Under the pieces are notes generated by a model. The model saw only the letters and a program-made list of their open reading frames with translations. It was not told the origin of the DNA and did not search any database. A program made the translations under genes and the position numbers. A stretch of 64,000 bases of DNA from Choristoneura fumiferana. Lineage: Eukaryota; Arthropoda; Insecta; Lepidoptera; Tortricidae. The stretch lies in assembly GCF_025370935.1 (NCBI RefSeq), contig NC_133491.1, positions 11,146,530-11,210,529 on the forward strand, written 5' to 3'. Shown piece by piece: positions 57,402-64,000 of this stretch; position 1 is the first letter of the stretch, and every line of letters begins with the position of its first letter.

Positions 57402-57906
57402 CTAATCAAATATTAGATTAATTTTGAAGTAAAATTATGACCTAGTAGTCAGGTTGACGTGATGTTTGGCTTATTGATGTCCCGTGACTACAATAATCCG
57501 GTATCTACTAAAATTCTGGTGTATCGGCCTGGATCGTCTTCGCCAAACAGAACTCTGCGTTTACCTAATGAGATCGAGTTGAAATTTGGTAAATATGTAG
57601 TTTGGATAACGACGCAATTACAGTCAGCAAAAAAAGCTTGAATTACTGTCCTACTTGAAACGTACCTATTTACAGTCATATAATTGCAATTTGCAATAGT
57701 AAGTATGTGGTACCTGTGATATCTCAGCCTTTTATTCTCAACTTTCATAATTTTAGAACAACACTTTATTCTGCTTTCGAATGAATTACATGATTTAATT
57801 AAGAAAGAAAAGAAAACTAAGATAAAAACATTTAATCATGACAGCATGGACAAAAAATGAAAAATGAAATTGCGCAAGTCACGAAATGGTCCCAAATCAG
57901 CATATT

Positions 57907-58320
57907 GCCGCCTTGTGAACGGCTGGAGGAAGATCAGCGATCTAAAGTTTAGACGTTCTAGTAATTTGCTATGACAAAATGAAATGTTACAGGCTTAGTC
58001 AACAAACAATTTACTCAAGTTTAAGTATTTATCAAGTGAACAAGAGATGTTGCAACTAAACGATGCCATTCCATCGTTCACGACCGACGCGCGTGATTAC
58101 GAAGGACCTTTTGCTATCATACAGCATCACAACGGTACCGTGTGGACAAACTGACAAGCACTAACTTAGCTATAAATCCATAGCGAAAATAAATTAAAAC
58201 GATCTATTATATGCATCTATCTTCGGTATTATGCTGATTCCTGCGGGAGAGCCGAAAAGCGTGACTGTTGGCCTGAGAGAGCCGCAACTTAGCACACAGA
58301 GACGACACAGTATGGAAAGA
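57907..58320. other. Single-copy sequence, nothing recognised
   Basis: Continuation of copy 2 beyond the duplicated block. No ORF or repeat end identified. Confidence 0.45.
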
Positions 58321-58432
58321 AGAGGCCGTATTACGTGCGTATTACCTTAAGTTTCTGATGCTTGCGTTCGCAATCAAATGACAGTTTATAATTTTAGTTT
58401 ATCAATTGTCAGAAACATTAGACATTACGGCC
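58321..58432. mobile_element. Worn palindromic MITE, GGCCGTATT family
   Basis: AGAGGCCGTATTAC at the left pairs with ACATTACGGCCTT at the right; the interior has TTCGCAATCAAATGACAG as in 22244-22368. The arms are more diverged. Confidence 0.65.
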
Positions 58433-58469
58433 TTATTGAAAGGGTACGGTACAGATACACGAAATGAAG

Positions 58470-58637
58470 ATGAAGACGGAAGACGGAGCGTTGGCAGCCC
58501 TCCCATTAGGTGGACTGACGACATCGTGAGAATTGCGGGCAACCGGTGGATGCAAGTGGCGAGTTGTCGTTCAATGTGGCATTCTAAGGGGAGGCTTTTG
58601 TTCAGCATAGTGGACGTCTTCCGGTTGATGATGATGG
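58470..58637 (+). mobile_element. RTE-type LINE 3' end fragment
   Basis: Translates in one frame as RRSVGSPPIRWTDDIVRIAG followed by NRWMQVASCRSMWHS and, after a frameshift, the end of the ORF and TTCCGGTTGATGATGATGG. R-W-T-D-D-I..G-x-R-W-M-Q is the usual RTE C-terminal signature in Lepidoptera. 5'-truncated. Confidence 0.85.
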
Positions 58638-58711
58638 CAGTAGAGATGTAGTGAATAATGTTTTGTCCGATACGACAAAATACGACAATTATTGACTAAT
58701 AAAAAAAAAAC

Positions 58712-58780
58712 GTATTTATCTTGCTTTCTCGACTAGCTTACTGAAGTTTACTGAAGATAATTAAGGAAGCAAGATAAATA
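58712..58780. repeat. Short palindromic repeat TATTTATCTTGCTT
   Basis: TATTTATCTTGCTTTC at the left pairs with GGAAGCAAGATAAATA at the right around CTAGCTTACTGAAGTTTACTG. Pieces of the same unit occur at about 21047-21105 and 27103-27145. A very small MITE is likely. Confidence 0.6.
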
Positions 58781-58814
58781 TTATTCAATAGATCTGGACG
58801 CTACGGTAAATGCA

Positions 58815-59055
58815 CATTTTTTATTTTATTCGACTGGATGGCAAACGAGCAAGAGGGTCTCCTGATGGTAAGAGATCACCACCGCCCATAAACATCTGCA
58901 ACACCAGGGGTATTGCAGATGCGTTGCCAACCTAGAGGCCCAAGATGGGATACCTCAAGTGCCAGTAATTTCACCGGCTGTCTTACTCTCCACGCCGAAA
59001 CACAACAGTGCAAGCACTGCTGCTTCACGGCAGGATTAGCGAGCAAGATGGTGGC
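58815..59055 (-). mobile_element. LINE 3' tail (same type as 5690-5806)
   Basis: Plus-strand text GGCAAACGAGCAAGAGGGTC, TGGTAAGAGATCACCACCGC and CCATAAACATCTGCAACACC; reversed, this is the GGGCGGTGGTGATCTC..GCTCGTTTGCC end. It is longer than the plus-strand copy and includes CACGCCGAAACACAACAGTG. Clade not certain. Confidence 0.6.
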
Positions 59056-59260
59056 ACATTTGGACGTAGGTTGCTATAGTTAATTTAACAATTCCACTGT
59101 TACTGTGCCACGCTATCACAGGGTTCAATTCAGTATTTTGTATTCTATCAAAGTGAATAAATGGTTTGAGTTTGAGTATATTGTATTATCAACTTTGATT
59201 CCTAATCCAGAATAGAATGATCTCACAGTAGGTTTGAAAGTAAGAAGTCAATTCTCGTTT

Positions 59261-59600
59261 ATTATGGTGTGAAGCCGCGGTGGCCGAGTGGTTTGACCTA
59301 TGGCCTCTCAAGCAGAGGATCGTGGGTTCAAACCCCGGCTCGCACCTCTGAGTTTTTCGGAATTTATGTGCGAAATTACATTTGAAATTTACCACGAGCT
59401 TTACGGTGAAGGAAAACATCGTGAGGAAACCTGCACAAACCTGCGAAGCAATTCAATGGTGTGTGTGAAGTTCCCAATCCGCACTGGGCCCGCGTGGGAA
59501 CTACTGCCCAAGCCCTCTCATTTTGAGAGGAGGCCTGTGCCCAGCAGTGGGACGTATATAGGCTGGGATTATTATATTATTATTATTATTATTATGGTGT
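59261..59600 (+). mobile_element. Full-length tRNA-derived SINE with 10-bp target duplication
   Basis: Target duplication ATTATGGTGT at 59261-59270 and 59591-59600, perfect. The head 59274-59346 is tRNA-like: GGTGGCCGAGTGG (A-box-like) and GGGTTCAAACCCC (B box), giving internal polymerase III promoters. The body contains GTGAAGGAAAACATCGTGAG and TGTGAAGTTCCCAATCCGCA. The tail has CCCAAGCCCTCTCATT, GCCCAGCAGTGGGACGTATA and ATT triplets. It is the complete member of the family whose tails lie at 9843, 14771, 15143, 42867 and 50194. The perfect duplication suggests a fairly recent insertion. Confidence 0.92.
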
Positions 59601-59655
59601 TCTAAGGCGGAGGCTTATGTTTAACAGAAGACGTCTTCCGGCTGATGATGATGAG
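59601..59655 (+). mobile_element. RTE 3' end in which the SINE landed
   Basis: TCTAAGGCGGAGGCTTATGT and AGACGTCTTCCGGCTGATGA followed by GAT triplets; with the ATTATGGTGT before the SINE this restores an RTE-like end (compare 58578-58637). Confidence 0.65.
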
Positions 59656-60159
59656 GTTTGACGTACTGTTAGTATTCGGGCACTATGCCACCGCGGACTA
59701 TTGTGGCCCTGAATAATGTTAAGTGCCTCGCAATACTGCGCCCGCGCTTCTCCCTATAAACAATTTCGTGAAATAAATCCTAGAGTCTCGCGCAGTTAGC
59801 GGTCGGTCGCTGCGAATTGGCCACTTGCTAACCAACTTAGTTAAGTAGGTATTAAACATATAGTATATGCAGTATGTGGACTGTAATTACCTAGATCAGC
59901 TCCTGATATTGATACAAACGTTCCGCTGTAGCGTACAGGCCTCCTCTCACAATGAGAGGGCGTAATAAGTTCCTACGAGGACCCAGTGAGAAAGAGAAAG
60001 AGAGAGAAACATTTATTTACACATAAAAATACATTGGATGGAAAGTATAAAAAAATAACGTCGAATAGTGCTGATGTTTTCCTATCTTCAACGCATTCAA
60101 AAACTCTCCAAACGACTTATTGATTCAGTATGTAACTGTAAGATTACTAAAAAACCACA
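59656..60159. other. No recognised gene
   Basis: Contains a 30-base SINE-like scrap at about 59936-59965 (GGCCTCCTCTCACAATGAGA). Otherwise unremarkable. Confidence 0.45.
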
Positions 60160-60260
60160 TCGAAATAGGTCCGTCTGTTTGAGAATTGCAATGCCGCAGA
60201 CAGGAAGACAAATTGACATTGGTGTCAAATTTTAAAACTCCTCTTTTTGAGTCGGGGGTT
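60160..60260 (-). repeat. Interspersed repeat ending AACCCCCGAC
   Basis: Reversed it starts AACCCCCGACTCAAAAAGAG and continues with CTTCCTGTCTGCGGC, related to the plus-strand copy at 61249. A common lepidopteran repeat; class not determined here. Confidence 0.5.
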
Positions 60261-60430
60261 GCAATTTACCGTTACTTTTCTCCTTAGAACTATAGAGCGG
60301 ATAATGGAATTGGCGCGGTTCCTAAGATTTTGAAGCCAAACTGCAGTACTTAAAATAGCGGTATTGTAGATGCTTTAGCTTATTCATTTGGCTAGCATCT
60401 GCGGTTTTCCTCGCTAAATACCCCTTCTAA

Positions 60431-60560
60431 GCCCTATACTACGAAGTGCAAAATTCGATCTTCGTATATTGCCGTCCCGCTGATGCTTATATTATTTAAT
60501 ACGAGAGTGAGAGGGACGGTACGATACGAACTTCGGTTTTTGAATTTCGTAGTAGCCCCT
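60431..60560. mobile_element. Palindromic MITE, GGGCTACTAC family
   Basis: GCCCTATACTACGAAGTGCA at the left pairs with TTTCGTAGTAGCCCC at the right; the centre has GCTTATATTATTTAATACGA as in 24374-24502. Confidence 0.75.
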
Positions 60561-61248
60561 GAAGCCAATTCCCGCCATGGTGACTGCAGTGGAATCCACT
60601 CGCACCGATAGCATCGACAGGACACGAGCCAGTGCCGACTGTACCGAGTAATTGTACCTCTACTGGGGGTTTTTGGAGCATGTGGAGGCTTTAATCGCAA
60701 AAAGCATTTTACATTAAAACTTTTTGATAACTTTCACAATACTTAATGAATTTTTGATGGAAATAGTTATTTGTGTCACAAGGGAGCAAAATGGTGTATT
60801 TACGGCGAGGGCGTACATTGAATCCAGAATGTAGCGAAGGATTCTACAATAGAATCCTGAGCTTAATGAGGGATTCAAGTGTTAACGCCCAAGATGAAAA
60901 TAATTTTGCTCCCGAGTGGCTCATACAACTTTTCACACTGAGCATTAAGAAACTTGAAAAAAAAAATATCTACATATCATTAAAGAACAACCAGCATAGA
61001 AAATGGCGTGGCTTTACAATTATCAACTTCAAAACTTGGCATTTGCAATAAAACACTTAGAAAAGCCTTGAACAGAAAAGTTGCACTTTGCTCCCTCTCG
61101 TCAGGGAGGAAAAGTTACTTTTCTGAAGGAGAGGTGTGAAAAGTAACATTTCTTCATTTCTCATCTACAATAAGTTTCGTCATGGTTCAACTTAATGCGA
61201 GTAAGTACACGCCTACTCACAACAGAGTCTATTAAAGACGCTTTTTAA
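60561..61248. other. No supported gene
   Basis: A 92-codon frame at 60773-61051 (plus) and two on the minus strand at 60434-60700 have no recognised motif. AAGGGAGCAAA / TTTGCTCCC words recur at 60780, 60905 and 61087, and AAAAGTTAC..AAAAGTAAC around 61110-61145 forms a small inverted pair. Confidence 0.4.
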
Positions 61249-61400
61249 CCCCCGACGCAAAAACAGGGGTGTTATAAGTTTGACCGCTATGTGTGTCTGT
61301 CTGTCTGTCGGCCTGTCTGTCTGTCTGTGGCACCGTAGCTCTTAAACGGGTGGAACGATTAGAATGCGTTTTTTTTAAATTGAAAGCAAATTTTCTAGCA
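61249..61400 (+). repeat. Interspersed repeat starting CCCCCGACGCAAAAA
   Basis: CCCCCGACGCAAAAACAGGG, GTTTGACCGCTATGTGTGTC, a (CTGT)n tract and GTAGCTCTTAAACGGGTGGA. It matches in type the reversed copy at 60160-60260; the two share the AACCCCCGAC terminus. Confidence 0.65.
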
Positions 61401-61612
61401 ATGGTTCTTAGTCACTGACAGTTAACTTTGATGTGACAAAGTCGGGGTTTTCCTACTTTTCTTGGTTAGGTTATCTCTATTGCGTATGTCAAGTATCAGC
61501 GGTCCGTTGTATCTACTTATAAAGATAATAAGGATTACAGGTATTAGCCATACAATGATCTTCTACGGAATAATTTATTAAATCAGGCGTTACTTTGCGG
61601 AGGTCCATATCA

Positions 61613-62021
61613 ATGAACTAAAAGAATTTCCTTGCTCACCCGCGACCTTACGATAGCTAAGCTTATGCAAAATATGCGTGTTCATGCAGTTCCTCCACCT
61701 CCACACTGTAAGAACACACACAAATCACACAAACCCATCTATCACCACCACCACACTACACTGACGCGTTTCGAACTCAACCAGAGCTCATCTACAGAGT
61801 GACACAACCGTACACCATGCTACCAGTTGTTAGGTCTAACAAGCTAGCTCTGGTTGAGTTCGAAACGCATCAGTGTAGTGTGGTGGTGGTGATAGATGGG
61901 TTTGTGTGATTTGTGTGTGTTCTTACAGTGTGGAGGTGGAGGAACTGCATGAACACGCATATTTTGCATAAGCTTAGCTATCGTAAGGTCGCGGGTGAGC
62001 AAGGAAATTCTTTTAGTTCAT
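61613..62021. repeat. Fold-back of two inverted family-1 repeats
   Basis: Arms 61613-61788 and 61846-62021, 176 bp each, are inverse copies with few differences. The loop of 57 bp (61789-61845) continues the family-1 sequence of the left copy only. ATCTTCTACGGAAT occurs in direct orientation on both sides (61558-61571 and 62020-62033). Single copies of the family lie at 13710-13926 and 41803-42019. The two copies thus lie in opposite orientation, joined at their CTGTAGATGAGCTC ends. Confidence 0.9.
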
Positions 62022-62039
62022 CTTCTACGGAATCTAAAT

Positions 62040-62710
62040 ACACCGAGATTATCTTTAATAAACTCCCGATATTTTGAACGCGCACCTACGTGTGTGTGTA
62101 GATTGAATACGAAAAATTTATACAATATGCTAACTGAAAACCTTTTCTTTTACAAAACTACTATAATAAAGTGACACCTAAAACAATCAACACAAACATT
62201 TCAAGAGTTGACATTTTAAATGGTGATACTTTAACCCTACAGAGCGCGATCATGACTTATTCATAACCATTACACGAGAACGCCAACAAATCTTACAAAT
62301 AGAAATAATCAGCGTGTAAAAGTACATTAAATCCACATTTACATACTAACGAAACAATTAACTAAATCACATGACTAATTAAGTGTAAATAATTTAAATA
62401 GTGTAATATTGTAATACCAACATTAAGGAATGCGTAATGTTTGAACCTTTGGTTTCTTGATTATTTATGGTCTGTGGCTGTGTTATGTTGGTAACGTTAT
62501 AAAGCTAGCTATTCAATAAGTGGCAAACGTTATTGCCTTGGTTTCAATCCCACTGTGCCTAGTATTTTTTGCTACGTAAGGAATCTCGCGAAATCCTCAT
62601 TCATTCTCTAGGTACCTACATCTTATAAGGAACCAAGGGCGTTGATATGTTATTCACTCAGTCCGAGTTTTTTTTTTAATTATATTTATTATATTAAAAC
62701 TTTTAAGTAC
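62040..62710. other. No recognised feature
   Basis: AT-rich, with no repeat ends or ORFs of note. Confidence 0.5.
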
Positions 62711-62875
62711 CATTCAAATTCAAATTCAAAAAAAAATCAAATGATTTATTCAGTAAATAGGCCGCAATGGGCACTTTTACACGTCATTTTTTAAACTACC
62801 AGCGCTTTCGGAAAGACCATCATTGCCAAGAAGAATGCGCCGCAAGAAACTTGGCAGAAAGTCATTTGTTCATAA
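62711..62875 (-). mobile_element. LINE 3' tail with (TTCAAA)n end
   Basis: Plus-strand text CATTCAAATTCAAATTCAAA, GATTTATTCAGTAAATAGGC, TGGGCACTTTTACACGTCAT and GAATGCGCCGCAAGAAACTT; reversed, this is a LINE 3' end with a microsatellite-like AATTTG tail, familiar from lepidopteran genomes. Only the 3' end is present; clade uncertain. Confidence 0.6.
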
Positions 62876-64000
62876 TAATATAATTACAAATAAAATACTT
62901 AAAAACTATATTATACAATTAAAGAAAAAAAATACAAAAAATAATAATAATAAAAATAAAGGGATGTATTGGGTCCCTTAGTTACAATACTAAACACATT
63001 TCTACCTTATTCAAAATCTAATTATTTAAACATGGTCGTGAGGCCCTAAAAGAGGACGTCTTCTTGATGACAAACTAATTATTAAAAGTGAGGTTGAACA
63101 AAGTGAGGTTAGCAGACCTCTTCACATTACAGTTTTAATGAACAAGGTAAAGCCAGCGTTTTAGGAATCAAGACACACGTTTGGTTTCGCCAACACACTA
63201 AAAAAACCGACCGACACTGCATTTTTTTTTCTTTTTGGGTGTAGGTAACTGGCGTAACATATTTATTTTTAGATTTAAATTTATAATTTTATGAGGGTAG
63301 AATAAGAATATGTATGAAATGTATTATTGAATGAATGAATGAATGAATTTTATTGCTTGAATGTGAGTCATTACAAATAATTTATGCGAAAGTGGACTTT
63401 CAACTGGATGCTTGATTAAAACGTAGGTATTATACGAAACAAAAATACCATTAATACTAAGGTATTAATATAAGAAAGATGTTTTACAACTAATTCGTAT
63501 TTAAATTAGAAACTAACCTTACCGGAATCGTGTAGTCCGAGTATTTGTCAACTAAATGCATATTAAGTATCTTAATTTGTTTTTCATTAACGTAAAACTT
63601 CATTCAACTTCTTGTTTACGAAGCAATTATATCATTACGAAACATACTGTTTTAACTGCTTGAAGTTTTGTCCAAGCGCCACAGCTATTAGTAGTTAGTT
63701 TCATTTTAATATGTTGAGCAATATTTATTTTACTATTTTAAAATTATGCTTTTTAATCTGTTAAATGAAAAGCGGCTGCGGGTCCGACAGTTTATATAAA
63801 GTTTATTTAAACTTTTGTACCTACTTAGCCAAGATCAAAGAACACATTTTTTTTAATACGAGTATTCTTGTTGATGATTCTTTTTGCTGACTGTATTATC
63901 ATCTTAACTACGCCTCCGTGCCAAATTTCAAGTCGATCTGATTACTATAATAACTGGTCGAAAATGATTTGCAAATTTTGAAGTCAACTTACATACATAC
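62876..64000. other. No supported gene; short ATGA microsatellite
   Basis: AT-rich to the window end. A run of ATGA units lies at 63328-63348, followed by TTTTATTGCTTGAATG, a common insect context for such runs. Nothing else recognised. Confidence 0.5.

Larger units (their letters stand above)
38277..57906. repeat. Large duplicated block, copy 2
   Basis: Aligned with 10316-30790. Relative to copy 1 it lacks the Helitron of 26465-26828, the two fold-back insertions and most of 21913-23074. It carries extra sequence at 41221-41436, 44497-44922 (intact rather than eroded) and 55547-55796. After 57906 it continues into single-copy DNA (GCCGCCTTGTGAACGG..) where copy 1 meets the LINE. Confidence 0.95.

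Noticed and set aside
59274..59346. Possible tRNA gene
   Set aside because: The A- and B-box-like sequences are real, but the sequence continues into a SINE body and tail with a target duplication, so it is a tRNA-derived retroposon.

Overview
This window looks like AT-rich, gene-poor nuclear DNA from a moth or butterfly. I base that on repeat families I associate with Lepidoptera: RTE-type LINE 3' ends with a GATGATGAT tail, tRNA-derived SINEs sharing a GCCCAGCAGTGG tail, short Helitrons that start TCCTACTAATATTATAAA and end CTAG, and many palindromic MITEs. The species cannot be named from this. I found no convincing host protein-coding gene, no true tRNA or rRNA gene, and no CRISPR or bacterial feature. 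Almost everything recognisable is a transposable element or a relic of one.

Layout. Positions 1-743 end at a 100-base N gap (744-843) and are repeated at 8677-9391. Positions 844-10315 are single-copy here and hold a hAT-type MITE, Helitron, RTE and SINE fragments and an inverted-armed repeat. Positions 10316-30790 form a long block repeated, nearly base for base, at 38277-57906. The second copy starts exactly at the second 100-base gap (38177-38276). The first copy ends where a decayed LINE (30791-33849, minus strand; endonuclease and reverse transcriptase still readable) begins. It is followed by 4.3 kb of AT-rich sequence without recognisable genes (33850-38176), with one TATA-box-like site. 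Positions 57907-64000 are single-copy and hold more MITEs, RTE tails, a textbook SINE with a perfect 10-bp target duplication, and a 409-bp fold-back structure.

Interpretation. Both duplications abut 100-N gaps. The simplest reading is three contigs laid end to end, with neighbouring contigs carrying the two haplotypes of the same locus. A true tandem duplication is the alternative. Either way the two copies are a natural experiment. They show a clean Helitron insertion with its empty site, two fold-back (template-switch) mutations, LINE-associated structural variation and several deletions. Two repeat families also carry a conserved hairpin whose layout resembles a hammerhead ribozyme core, as known from Penelope-like retroelements. 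That is the most speculative but potentially most novel observation here.
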